A stretch of DNA of 64,000 nucleotides from a virus. A program made the translations under genes and the position numbers. The stretch is taken from positions 1 through 64,000 of the IMG/VR virus record IMGVR_UViG_3300046096_000464. The stretch is one strand, 5' to 3'. The notes under the pieces were generated by a model. The model ran no database searches. It was not told the DNA's origin and worked only from the letters and a program-made list of their open reading frames with translations. This document shows, one piece after another, positions 33,643 to 43,139 of the stretch (positions are counted from its first letter, which is position 1; every line of letters starts with the position of its first letter).

Positions 33643-34971
33643 ATGCAGTTTGTTGGGGATTACTCATTAACCAATGTATTTTTATCAAACAAAGATAAAA
33701 TAATAGATATCAAGGAGATGATCGCAGAGATCAATATATATGAGTCGGTCAATAGTGTAGCTATCAGTGCAGATCTTACTATATCTGATAATAAGAATAT
33801 ATTAGAATCATTTCCTATAGTTGGTGGGGAATTTATTACTATATATGTTGGTACAAATAATGACAAATATGTATTAGATTTTGTAATATATAAAATAGAT
33901 TCAAAAGTAATCTCAGAAAAAAGTCAAGTATACATTTTACGACTTTGTACTAAGGATACCATCACTAATGAAACTAGTAGGTTTAGTAGAAGATTCAAGA
34001 ATAAATTTAGTGATGAGGTGACTAAAGACCTACTAAAAAATTATATTAAAACTACTAAAAAGATTGATGTTGACCAAACCATTTACCCACTAAATTTTGT
34101 ATCACCTAATTGGCGGGTGTTCGATCTTATTACTTGGATGGCTAGGAAAAGTACAAGTATAAAGAATGTTCAATCTGCTGGATACCTTTTTTATGAAGGA
34201 CTTGATTCTTACCACTACAAAAGTATAGATAATTTGTTTGCTCAAACAAGTAAGAATGAGAACATACCATTTACTTATGTTCCTGCAAAAACAAGTACGG
34301 ATGCTGATAAAAACTATAGAATCGTTAAATATGTGAGCGATTCATATTTTGATGTATTAGAACAATCCAGGATGGGGGCACTGTCCCATTTTAATGAGCG
34401 AATAGATTTTACTAGTAGAACCAAAACTCTTACAAAAAGTACACTTAGTAGTATTTGGAAACACCAATCACACTTAGGTGGTGGTAATATTCCAGCACAG
34501 ATAAACAATTTATTATTTGCTAATCCGTCAAGAGTAATATATACTCCAATAATTAATCAATTGTTTGGTGAATCTATTGTGTATGACGGAGACGACGATA
34601 AAATTAATAAGCTAATAAATCGCAGTGTATATAGATATACATCGATGGATTTCTTTACTATTAATATTGAGATCGCTGGTAATTTGGGTATTAGAGCGGG
34701 TGCTGTTTACACACTGAATATCCCTTCCCCCAACCCAGATTCAAATGCCAACAGGAATAGACAAACAGATAATGATCTTAGTGGCAATTGGATGTGCCAC
34801 AGCATAAAGACATCAATAAACCGTACTTCTACTACCAGTATAGTAAGATTATGTAGGGACAGTGTAGGTGGAACAAAAATTCCTATTATAGGTACTTCTG
34901 CTAAAAGTATTAATAATGTAGATAGAAGTATTATTGATACTGATATTAGGGAACTTAAAAATATAGTCTGA
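33643..34971 (+). CDS. 27: Baseplate central hub protein (gp27-like)
   Basis: 442 residues. IIDIKEMIAEINIYESVNSVAISADLTISDNKNILESFPIVGGE and FVSPNWRVFDLITWMARKS...AGYLFYEG are conserved in gp27 hubs of T4-type phages. gp27 forms a trimeric torus that receives gp5 and links to the tail tube. gp5 is the next structural gene, though a homing endonuclease lies between them. The ATG directly follows an AT palindrome. Confidence 0.87.
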   Translation: MQFVGDYSLTNVFLSNKDKIIDIKEMIAEINIYESVNSVAISADLTISDNKNILESFPIVGGEFITIYVGTNNDKYVLDFVIYKIDSKVISEKSQVYILRLCTKDTITNETSRFSRRFKNKFSDEVTKDLLKNYIKTTKKIDVDQTIYPLNFVSPNWRVFDLITWMARKSTSIKNVQSAGYLFYEGLDSYHYKSIDNLFAQTSKNENIPFTYVPAKTSTDADKNYRIVKYVSDSYFDVLEQSRMGALSHFNERIDFTSRTKTLTKSTLSSIWKHQSHLGGGNIPAQINNLLFANPSRVIYTPIINQLFGESIVYDGDDDKINKLINRSVYRYTSMDFFTINIEIAGNLGIRAGAVYTLNIPSPNPDSNANRNRQTDNDLSGNWMCHSIKTSINRTSTTSIVRLCRDSVGGTKIPIIGTSAKSINNVDRSIIDTDIRELKNIV

Positions 34972-35084
34972 GCGGGGTCTAGAATGCTCTACAACGCATG
35001 ATAACTCAAATAATGACTATTAGGACAACTCATAAAAATAATGACCTTCTAATTGATTAGAAGGTCATTTTATTAAATTTAATA
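34968..35084 (+). repeat. Complete composite module, forward copy
   Basis: Core 34980-34998, ATGACTATTAGG block, terminator AATGACCTTCTAA/TTAGAAGGTCATT (35040-35069) and AT palindrome 35071-35084. It starts at the gp27 stop codon and ends 2 bases before the homing-endonuclease stop, showing the full order core-terminator-palindrome. Confidence 0.8.
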
Positions 35085-35086
35085 AA

Positions 35087-35782
35087 TTAGAACATAATAG
35101 GTTTATCCCAAGTAAGCTGATTTTCTATGTGTGTAGCAATTAATTGGTCTAGTTTTATCTGATGTTCTGGTTTGAATTGAATGGTAGAATCTGGCAACCA
35201 ATTGTGAACTTCTTTGAGGTATCGTTCTGGACTGACTAATCCAGATTTTACTCCAAACTGATAATGCAAGTTCTGGAGATAATTCATATCTTCAGAACCA
35301 AAATTTATTCTCTCACTATTTCTAGGCATATGAATTTGTGTTCTATAGCTACTACTACCATTATTATATATTGCACCAATAGGTAGTCCAGATGACTTCT
35401 TTCGTAATACTGTATTAAACCAATTAGTAACTACTTCTAAATTAGTAAGTTTATTATTACTAGGATCGCCATCTATATGATTAATTACATAGTTATTATT
35501 AGTCTTGACTCCAAATACTAATTCATGAATATATGTAGTTTGTCCATCTTTATGAGTATGAAATCTACCTCCACTATCAGGATTAAAATTATATAGTTTT
35601 AACAATTCTACTTTATCAAGATCTATAGAATTAGTATATAATTTACCAGATTTAGTATTGAGTAGATGTAATAGATCATCTACAAATAATTGATTATATG
35701 TAAGTTTTTGATTACTTTTATTGAGATTATGGTGAGGTTGATCGAATTGATAGAGATTTAAAATTTTACAGAAATGAATCAT
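35087..35782 (-). CDS. HNH homing endonuclease, intact family member
   Basis: 231 residues. HNH core: YVINHIDGDPSNNKLTNLEVVTNWFN (His, Asn, His-like residues). The N-terminal 70 residues (MIHFCKIL...FDQPHHNLNKSN) and C-terminal DNA-recognition half (YLQNLHYQFGVKSGLVSPERYLKEV, TWDKPIMF) define a family with decayed copies throughout the window. It sits antisense between gp27 and gp5, within the baseplate cluster. Its promoter is at 35809-35814 (minus-strand TGTGTTATAAT). Confidence 0.85.
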   Translation of the reverse strand: MIHFCKILNLYQFDQPHHNLNKSNQKLTYNQLFVDDLLHLLNTKSGKLYTNSIDLDKVELLKLYNFNPDSGGRFHTHKDGQTTYIHELVFGVKTNNNYVINHIDGDPSNNKLTNLEVVTNWFNTVLRKKSSGLPIGAIYNNGSSSYRTQIHMPRNSERINFGSEDMNYLQNLHYQFGVKSGLVSPERYLKEVHNWLPDSTIQFKPEHQIKLDQLIATHIENQLTWDKPIMF

Positions 35783-35808
35783 TTTAATACAATATAAACT
35801 GTATAATC

Positions 35809-35818
35809 ATTATAACAC
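35809..35818 (-). promoter_or_regulatory. Extended -10 promoter of the homing endonuclease
   Basis: Minus-strand TGTGTTATAATGATTATA, TATAAT at 35809-35814, with a short leader to the ATG. Relics of the same promoter-leader mark decayed copies at 3643, 13861 and 38479. Confidence 0.55.
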
Positions 35819-35858
35819 AGATTTCATAAATATGAATAGAATTACCAAATCATTGTAA

Positions 35859-38318
35859 ATGAATCCCAACTTCAATCACACAAATAACTTAACCCAAAGC
35901 AACTTTTTCTATGGCGTAATCGAAAGTACATCTGATGCCAGTGGGTTGCATAGAGTAAAAGTAAGGATCGTCGGTGTACATAGCGATGATAGAAAAATGT
36001 TACCTACTGAGGATCTACAGTGGAGTTTAGTCGCCAACAGTACAAACTCCACCGGAAAGCATACACTTAAACCAGGGAATTTTGTTGTATGCACATTTCT
36101 TGATGCAGATATGCAACAAGCTATTGTGCTATTTTCATTATTAAGTAAAATCAAACAAAAGGGGGTAGTACTGAACAGTATTCAAGATGCCCAAACCCCA
36201 GGGGGAGTATTCATAAACTACAATTCTCCGCCATCGCCATCTACAGATAGCGATCAATCTATATATACAGGAACTATACCAGTAGAAACAATAGCCAAAT
36301 CTCAAGATGGGGCAAATATAGGTAATCCGTTCGGCAAGAACACCCAAGCAATCGCAGCTAATGGTAAAAATGGTGGTACAGGAATGTTTGCCGATATCGA
36401 ACGAGAAATCATCTCGTTGGGTAATATATTCAAACACGTAGTGTTGTATGATACTGACGACATTACCTTATCCGCAGACATAGATAGCGAAATAGGTATC
36501 ATACCACTGAGTAGAGTAAACAACATTCCAAAATCAGGAATTATAAAAATCGGCGACGAAATAATCACTTATTCTGGTATAGCTGATACAGGATTGTCAG
36601 GGCAAATATTGAGAGGAAGTCCAGATAGAAATAGTATAATATCTACCAAAAAAGCAGAACATAAAGCTGGAGACATAGTAACTTGGATATACCCAAAAGT
36701 AAAGAACGACAAAGCACCATTATTTTATAGTCAACTCACCGGACAAGCTATAGATTTCGCCAAAGAGATCAAAAAAAGGATGTCAGTAGTCAATGGATAC
36801 ATTACATGGTTAGTAAATAAAATTTCTAGTCAGATTGTATCTACATTAAGTGAATTAATTGCTGGCATAACATTAGCACTCAAAACTCCTACTGCATTGA
36901 TTGGTAAGATCATAGTAGATGCACTACTATTGGTTCTATCTCAAGTATTATGTTCTTTTGATAAGGCAACTGTTGACTCATTAGTACTATCAATAGAGCA
37001 ATATATTACAGATCAAGTAACTACATTAATTAGGAGTTTTTATGAAAATGCCACAGCTATTCAACAGTTCATCAGTGATTGTACTAATAAAATATTTGAT
37101 GCCGTATTACAATTTGCTAGTATTATTCAATCTATTGGCAACCTAATTACAAATATTACAAGGATATTCCCTGGTGCTAGTGGCGAAGCTATTAAGGTAA
37201 TCGACACTAATTCAGAACCGGATACTTTGAATAAGGATAAGGTAAATGGTATATCATTTCCGGATCTAACCAATACTGCAAATATCGTAGCAAAATTATT
37301 AAATTTTTTAGGATTGGGTTGTAAGCAAGAAGTTGGGGAAAATATTAATGTTCCTGAATGTGTGACTACTGGATATTTCCCACCAGCTAATTTATGCGAT
37401 CCTAATCCTGACCTTATATCAGCACTGAATAATTTGTGGCGACCTTTACCTCAGTTTATCACTAATTATGACTTTGGTGGTGGTCTGAAGGCTGAGTATG
37501 ACGGTACGCCAGGGGTAGAGAGGACGTTATTGTCATCTCCTGCGGGTACTTATACAGAAGTGTTCAATGATGGAACTAGTCGCACAGTAATTTCCAAAGA
37601 TTCGTATACACTCATTTTGAATGATAACAATATCGAGATAAAAGGCAATTGCAATTGGAAAGTTGATGGTAATTTCGGTTTAAAAGTATCTGGGAATCTA
37701 GATTTGGAGGTTGGTAAAGAATTACGAATGTCTATCGGTGGTAGTAGCAAGATTACATATGGCGGTTCACATAATACAATTTACGGTGGGGACAGTGTGA
37801 TAAATGCGACAAATAAGTTGAATATAACTGGAAGTCAAATTGGGTTAGTTGCTTCTGGTGTAGTAGACATCAAAGGTGGAGTATTCGATGTACTTACCAG
37901 TGAGATCAATCTTACATCATCTGGTAGTTTGAGTTTGATTTCATTGCATAGTAATTTTGTTAGTGGGGTATCGCATAAGGAGATACATAGCGGAACCGTA
38001 GATAAACTTGTGGTTGGTTCGCAGAAAAAGATTAATCTTGGTAGTTACGTTGGTGACGCTATAGGAAATCATCAAACTAATTATATGAGTACTAAGACCT
38101 CTAACGTGGCAGGAATTCATACAATTACTAACAATTCTTTGTACACCATTAGTAGTAATATTAAAACAGAAAAAGTAGAGCAATTAAGTACATTTAATAC
38201 AAAAGTACTACAAATTAACGCAAATAATAAAATTGAGACAATCAACGGTAGTAGTCTTAACTATGCAAATGGCTTGGCATTGCGTCAAACTAGTGGGGGT
38301 ATAAACATGGATTCCTGA
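35859..38318 (+). CDS. 5: Baseplate hub / tail spike protein (gp5-like)
   Basis: 819 residues. Residues ~15-100 are the gp5/VgrG OB-fold (FFYGVIESTSDASGLHRVKVRIVGVHS, LKPGNFVVCTFLD). The middle is hydrophobic and helical (270-400). The C-terminal 250 residues are a repetitive beta-helix needle (NCNWKVDGNFGLKVSGNLDL, NIEIKG, KITYGGSHNTIYGG). T4 gp5 carries a lysozyme domain between these parts; none is visible here, and wall-cleaving domains are instead in the two tape-measure-like proteins. Pairs with gp27. Confidence 0.85.
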   Translation: MNPNFNHTNNLTQSNFFYGVIESTSDASGLHRVKVRIVGVHSDDRKMLPTEDLQWSLVANSTNSTGKHTLKPGNFVVCTFLDADMQQAIVLFSLLSKIKQKGVVLNSIQDAQTPGGVFINYNSPPSPSTDSDQSIYTGTIPVETIAKSQDGANIGNPFGKNTQAIAANGKNGGTGMFADIEREIISLGNIFKHVVLYDTDDITLSADIDSEIGIIPLSRVNNIPKSGIIKIGDEIITYSGIADTGLSGQILRGSPDRNSIISTKKAEHKAGDIVTWIYPKVKNDKAPLFYSQLTGQAIDFAKEIKKRMSVVNGYITWLVNKISSQIVSTLSELIAGITLALKTPTALIGKIIVDALLLVLSQVLCSFDKATVDSLVLSIEQYITDQVTTLIRSFYENATAIQQFISDCTNKIFDAVLQFASIIQSIGNLITNITRIFPGASGEAIKVIDTNSEPDTLNKDKVNGISFPDLTNTANIVAKLLNFLGLGCKQEVGENINVPECVTTGYFPPANLCDPNPDLISALNNLWRPLPQFITNYDFGGGLKAEYDGTPGVERTLLSSPAGTYTEVFNDGTSRTVISKDSYTLILNDNNIEIKGNCNWKVDGNFGLKVSGNLDLEVGKELRMSIGGSSKITYGGSHNTIYGGDSVINATNKLNITGSQIGLVASGVVDIKGGVFDVLTSEINLTSSGSLSLISLHSNFVSGVSHKEIHSGTVDKLVVGSQKKINLGSYVGDAIGNHQTNYMSTKTSNVAGIHTITNNSLYTISSNIKTEKVEQLSTFNTKVLQINANNKIETINGSSLNYANGLALRQTSGGINMDS

Positions 38319-38319
38319 T

Positions 38320-38443
38320 AACATACGCTGAGAGGGGGATAGGATGCCCCTCAACATATGAAAAACAGAAATATGACTACTGGCATCAAATCATAAAAAT
38401 AATGACTTCCTAATTAATTTTAGAAGGTCATTATTAAATTTAA
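38320..38443 (+). repeat. Complete composite module, forward copy
   Basis: Core variant 38340-38358 (AGGATGCCCCTCAACA, GAGGGGG pairing with CCCCTC), ATGACTACTGGCATC, terminator 38401-38432 and palindrome 38431-38443. Closest relative of the copy that splits nrdA. Confidence 0.8.
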
Positions 38444-38455
38444 TATTTAATAATG

Positions 38456-38484
38456 TTGCATACATCCAATAAATGTGTTATAAT
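38456..38484 (+). promoter_or_regulatory. Promoter relic of homing endonuclease
   Basis: TTGCAT-17-TATAAT (38456-38484) with the TGTGTTATAATGATTATA signature, but no endonuclease frame follows. The remaining 180 bases to ATG 38667 show a weak second TATACT box near 38618 and nothing else. Confidence 0.55.
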
Positions 38485-38666
38485 GATTATAACCTACGCC
38501 AGTCTTACATGATTGTCTTAAAAGTGAGAAAATCTGTCAACAACATTATTAACAACCATTATTGGTTTCCTAAAATTTTGTATCAGATCGGCACCAGCAA
38601 AATTAAAATTTATATGTTATACTAGTAGCATATCGAAAAAATAAGCAAATTATATGTATATACCCC

Positions 38667-38873
38667 ATGACAGAAGATACAGCCATACTAGAACGAGTGA
38701 TATTCGACATTTCATTAAGAGAGGTATGTTTTATCTCAGATACAGCAAACCCACGATATATATCATGGAATAATACAGAAGAATTTATGAGAATATGGCG
38801 TGAGTGTCAAAGTATTAAAGATAATGTTGAGATCTCATATACCTTTCGCACAAAGGATAGGCCGACTAAATAG
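38667..38873 (+). CDS. Hypothetical protein, 68 aa
   Basis: 68 residues, charged, with a single Cys-rich patch (LREVCFISDTANPRYISW). TATACTAGTAGCATA ~50 bases upstream may be its promoter. Short spacing (26 bases) to the next small gene. Function unknown. Confidence 0.55.
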   Translation: MTEDTAILERVIFDISLREVCFISDTANPRYISWNNTEEFMRIWRECQSIKDNVEISYTFRTKDRPTK

Positions 38874-38899
38874 TATATATTATTAAATTTAATAAAACT

Positions 38900-39079
38900 A
38901 TGGCTAAGAAGGTTGCTACAATTAATATCAAGACATATGAGGTAGAGGTGTTCGATCATAATGCCTCAGTAGGAAAACGAAAGGGGACAATTGCTATCAG
39001 CCATGCTAATGAATTTGTGTCAATCGTAAAATCATTACAAAAGAATGATACTGAGTACCAATTGAAGTACGTTAGATAA
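38900..39079 (+). CDS. Small basic protein, 59 aa
   Basis: MAKKVATINIKTYEVEVFDH to EYQLKYVR, 59 residues with alternating beta pattern and a KRKGT turn. ATG stands 5 bases after an AT palindrome (38881-38894), and a hairpin terminator follows 19 bases after the stop; both support coding. Possibly a small nucleic-acid-binding protein. Confidence 0.6.
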   Translation: MAKKVATINIKTYEVEVFDHNASVGKRKGTIAISHANEFVSIVKSLQKNDTEYQLKYVR

Positions 39080-39097
39080 TCTTTATTATCTCTTAAA

Positions 39098-39197
39098 ATA
39101 CTCACTCTACATTTAGTGTAGGGTGAGTATTTTTAATAAATAGGAATATACATATTAAATTTAATAAACCCGTTCTAGAATGCGTTAGAACGGGTTT
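39098..39197 (+). terminator. Two hairpins flanking an AT palindrome
   Basis: ATACTCAC(T)CTACA/TGTAG(G)GTGAGTAT at 39098-39130 with a following T run, palindrome 39153-39166, then AAACCCGTTCTA/TAGAACGGGTTT at 39166-39197. The first is a good terminator for the small genes. Confidence 0.65.
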
Positions 39198-39208
39198 ATT
39201 TTTATATT

Positions 39209-39262
39209 TTAATACTAGTAGTCGTATTTATGGTTATCATGCCTTGTAGGGTATACTAAAAC
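39209..39262 (-). repeat. Composite module, reverse copy (degenerate)
   Basis: ACTAGTAGTCGTATTTATGGTTATCATGCCTTG: minus-strand late-like CATAAATA and core variant 39240-39258. Confidence 0.6.
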
Positions 39263-39357
39263 CATCTTAAAGTATAATCGGTTTGCTCCAATATAAATTA
39301 TATAATAATTATAACATAAATATAGTTAATGCAATTAAATATATATATACATATAAT

Positions 39358-42300
39358 ATGAGTATAAGTCGGATACCACCAGAAGGACTGGAATCAGGAA
39401 ATAAAGTAAATTTATCAAATATTAATGCTTCTGCTCCAAATATAGTACCACCAATTAATTTTTTCAATGATCTTGGTACTGGTATATTTTCACCAGAACC
39501 AGGAGTAGTAGGAGTGGCATCACAAGGGAAAGAGTTACTGCGGTTTACTCCTGCTGGTATTACTGCTGGTGGATCTATCTACGGTGGGCAAAATCCTGAC
39601 TTCACTAGCAGTAATGTAGTATTATACGTGAATATTGGCGACAAGAATTGTACTGATTCTGTACTGAATACTGGTGGTAACTTGAATGCTCCATTTAAAA
39701 CTATTGAACGGGCATTACTAGAAGCAGCAAAACGGTCATTTGTATCTGGATTAAATAATGATAAAAATAATGGGTATACTATAATAGTGTATCCTGGGGA
39801 ATATTTGGTAGATAACCGACCAGGATTAAAGTCACAAACATTGATTGCAAATATTGTAAATTTAGAAACAGAACTGTATAAATTTAACCCCGTAGGTGGT
39901 GGGTTAATTGTCCCCAGAGGTACGTCTATAATCGCCATAGACCCACGGAAAACAGTTATTAAACCTAAGTATGTACCAGATCCTACCGTGACGGTGCCAG
40001 GGGTCATGTTTGATGGGGCGAATCTGATTGAAAAAAATAGAGGATATATAATAGAACAAACATATCTACAAATATTGCAAGACTATCCATCAATAGTAAA
40101 TATAAATCTAACATGTAAACGAGATATAGGATTTATATTGACCGCGATAACTGAAGATTTAAAAAATGGTGGTAATACTAATAGTTTTATGGCTGGAGAA
40201 GCCTATATAGATGGCACCAGTATCGTATATTTGAGTGGTAGTGAAGTGCTAGTAACTATCGCAGCAATAGAAAAAATAAAACAATTAGCTATAGCTACTG
40301 TATTAAATAACTGGACATCTGTAGTAGAAATAACAGTAAACAAAACTATTAATAGATATGTGCCAACAGTAGTAATAGATTATGCTGCTAATGGGGATTG
40401 TTCATCTGTGGCATCAGCAATTGATAGTTTAAGTAATATTATCATTGGAATTATATCAGATCCAGTTGGTTATGCTAGTACATTTGTTAAGACTAATGGT
40501 ATATATGATTCTACTCCAATTTTTAAAGTAACTGGTTCCACCTACTTTGCAAATCTAACATTTAGTGATGCCAAAATAACACCATACAAAGCTGTATCAT
40601 ATACTGGTGATATTCCCGCATTTGTGATTGCTACGAATGCACAATATTCACATAATAAACTAGTAGCATTCGGTTTTGTAGAACAAAGAAATGCCTATGG
40701 TGAATTGACAGAATATTATAAAAAAATTAATACTTGGGATCTAGTTGTTGACGGTGGCGGCAATAGAGAAGTATTAGTGGATGAATATACAATTGTATCC
40801 AAATTATCATCACCAAACTCTGTTAAAGGTGCATCCCCCTATGTATTTGGTTGTGCAGTCAGATCGATATATGGGTTAAATGGATTATTAGTAGATGGTA
40901 AAAAAGTAGCAAATGATAGTTTTAAATCATTTGTACTTGCTCAATTCACCACCATCTCATTGCAATTAGATCCGAATGCTTTTATTGGCGATCCTACTGA
41001 TGCGATAGATTCTACCAATTATGCGCCAAATTATAAACATTACGCTTATAAAGTAATAAATAATGCTTATGCCCAAATAGTAAGTTGTTTTGCAATTGGA
41101 CAAGCACAACAATTTGTAACGGAAACTGGTGGAGAAGTAAGTATTAATAATAGTACTTCCAACTTCGGTGGAGTATCTTTATATTCTTCTGGCAATTCTC
41201 CATATCCATTAAATCAAGATATTGGTCATAATATTCTGAAATTGATTCCCCCAAAATTGATTGGTAGTGATTATAGAAGATTAGTTGTTGGTGGATTAGA
41301 TACAACAAGTACTAATCTGTTTCAATTATATGTAAATAATTTGAATGACAATAATGGGAATATTATATTCCCACTGAATTCTTACTTTTATGTGGCAGTA
41401 CCGAATCCACAAAATCCTTCCCAAATATTGAAATTACAAGTTAAATTAAATGCAACTGGGTCAAATTCTGGTATTTTTTCTGTTTATGATTATGGAGATT
41501 CAAATACAGAAAATACTTTAGCCTTGTATATGTTTTGTGTTGGGGGTTATCGATTTGAATCTTCTTGGTACGATTCTAATGATCCAAGACCTATTGGAGT
41601 TCAAGCGGCTAGCGAAAGTGATAGACGCAGACAAGAAATTAATAATAGTGATGTTTTTGTAGAAAGATTAGTAGATGACCGAACAGTAGATGAAAAAAAT
41701 TATTCGTTTTTAGTAGTATCACCATCTACTATCAGATTGCCTACCAACAACTATATTGTTTCTCAATTGTCCGTGGATAATAATACGGTTGTCAATAAGT
41801 ATTTTGTTACAAATATTGCGGCAGTAGCAGCTAACCAAGTCACTAACAATTATACTACTCAAGGTAATTTGACTACATTGAAAATATTACGAGCGAACAG
41901 ATTCTCTACACTTAACGATCAATATCCTGATAACATTGCAGATCTTAATCCTAGTAGTGCGTATACATTGCTGACTAATAATCTCGATCCACGATTATAT
42001 ACTGATACTACTGCGGTTTCTATAGACAATACAAATATTAGTTATCTGAGTGTAAAGCAATTACTTTTAGATTTTGGATATTCTACTATTGATGTGGACA
42101 CATTGTTATTACCAAATGGAGGTACAACATTACTGACCAGAGTTAGAAGTTTTATTACTAATGGTAACACTAATAGTACACTCACTGGAGCAGCTATTAA
42201 ATTTAATATGTTGAAACCATCGATATTGAGATGTAGTAATCATACATGGGAATATGTAGGATATAAAAATTATACTACCGCATTACCTCAGCTACAAGTA

Positions 42301-43098
42301 AATATTCTATCAACTGCTGCTAAGTATAAAGCTATTCAGACATCTGTTAATGGGGGAGTAGTATATGCAACAGGTATGGATGAGGTTGGTAATTTATATC
42401 AAGGCAATAGTGTAATCAGTCTTGCTGACGGAAGTACTAATGATGTTAGATTTGATGGGGTGGTTAATAGTGTTGGTACAGGTAGTGCTAATAAATACTT
42501 CACTGATATAGTAGTCAACAATACTGCTAAAATCAATATTGCTAGTATTAACACATTGACTAGTACTTTATTGCAATTTAATTCATCTTCGGCATTGAAA
42601 ATGAATCTTGGTGGGGTACTTTCTGATCTGGTTGATACAAATATTCCTATAGGATTAAGAGCAACTGCTGATAAATATGGATTGGTTCGTAAAGCAACTG
42701 CGGTAGAATTATCAACTAATACTGGTGGTGGCTACGTGACTCCACCAGATATAGCTGGTGTTGCTAGGGGAATTACATACGGTAGTTATCATTTTATATT
42801 TGGTAACATACAGATGATATGGGGGGAAATGTATATGGAGAGAGATAATGTTAGGGATAATGGTGGTGCCCCTTGGGATGATGGTGGCGCAGCATTATGG
42901 GGCGGACTTTATAATAGTCCTGGGATGCAACCATTTATTGACGTACTATCTGTTTCTGGTACATCAGATAAATTAATTGTACTTCAGGTTGTGCCAGGAT
43001 TAACGGGGTTAACTGGATATGGGGATTCAGTTAACGGGGTTAATCAAGGAAGTGGTGCTGTCTTTAAATATTTTGTGGTTGGTACAATTGCATTATAA
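39358..43098 (+). CDS. Large virion structural protein, tail-fibre/baseplate type
   Basis: 1246 residues from ATG 39358 (a TTG/ATG choice 25 codons upstream exists but lies in promoter-like TATAA sequence). Near residue 100-140 it reads NIGDKNCTDSVLNTGGNLNAPFKTIERALLEAAKRS, a hallmark of a large structural protein conserved in T4-type cyanophages, probably beta-helical. The middle is rich in Asn, Ser and Thr; the C-terminal 130 residues (SYHFIFGNIQMIWGEMYMER) look like a separate distal, possibly receptor-binding, domain. Followed closely by two more fibre genes. Confidence 0.75.
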   Translation: MSISRIPPEGLESGNKVNLSNINASAPNIVPPINFFNDLGTGIFSPEPGVVGVASQGKELLRFTPAGITAGGSIYGGQNPDFTSSNVVLYVNIGDKNCTDSVLNTGGNLNAPFKTIERALLEAAKRSFVSGLNNDKNNGYTIIVYPGEYLVDNRPGLKSQTLIANIVNLETELYKFNPVGGGLIVPRGTSIIAIDPRKTVIKPKYVPDPTVTVPGVMFDGANLIEKNRGYIIEQTYLQILQDYPSIVNINLTCKRDIGFILTAITEDLKNGGNTNSFMAGEAYIDGTSIVYLSGSEVLVTIAAIEKIKQLAIATVLNNWTSVVEITVNKTINRYVPTVVIDYAANGDCSSVASAIDSLSNIIIGIISDPVGYASTFVKTNGIYDSTPIFKVTGSTYFANLTFSDAKITPYKAVSYTGDIPAFVIATNAQYSHNKLVAFGFVEQRNAYGELTEYYKKINTWDLVVDGGGNREVLVDEYTIVSKLSSPNSVKGASPYVFGCAVRSIYGLNGLLVDGKKVANDSFKSFVLAQFTTISLQLDPNAFIGDPTDAIDSTNYAPNYKHYAYKVINNAYAQIVSCFAIGQAQQFVTETGGEVSINNSTSNFGGVSLYSSGNSPYPLNQDIGHNILKLIPPKLIGSDYRRLVVGGLDTTSTNLFQLYVNNLNDNNGNIIFPLNSYFYVAVPNPQNPSQILKLQVKLNATGSNSGIFSVYDYGDSNTENTLALYMFCVGGYRFESSWYDSNDPRPIGVQAASESDRRRQEINNSDVFVERLVDDRTVDEKNYSFLVVSPSTIRLPTNNYIVSQLSVDNNTVVNKYFVTNIAAVAANQVTNNYTTQGNLTTLKILRANRFSTLNDQYPDNIADLNPSSAYTLLTNNLDPRLYTDTTAVSIDNTNISYLSVKQLLLDFGYSTIDVDTLLLPNGGTTLLTRVRSFITNGNTNSTLTGAAIKFNMLKPSILRCSNHTWEYVGYKNYTTALPQLQVNILSTAAKYKAIQTSVNGGVVYATGMDEVGNLYQGNSVISLADGSTNDVRFDGVVNSVGTGSANKYFTDIVVNNTAKINIASINTLTSTLLQFNSSSALKMNLGGVLSDLVDTNIPIGLRATADKYGLVRKATAVELSTNTGGGYVTPPDIAGVARGITYGSYHFIFGNIQMIWGEMYMERDNVRDNGGAPWDDGGAALWGGLYNSPGMQPFIDVLSVSGTSDKLIVLQVVPGLTGLTGYGDSVNGVNQGSGAVFKYFVVGTIAL

Positions 43099-43104
43099 GA
43101 ATTA

Positions 43105-43112
43105 TATAAATA
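43105..43112 (+). promoter_or_regulatory. Late-type promoter box
   Basis: TATAAATA, 28 bases before ATG 43140. Identical boxes occur at 11330-11337, 45193-45200 and 46757-46764 before late-type genes, matching the T4 late promoter. Confidence 0.55.
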
Positions 43113-43139
43113 TTAATATTAATATTAAAAATATAAAAT

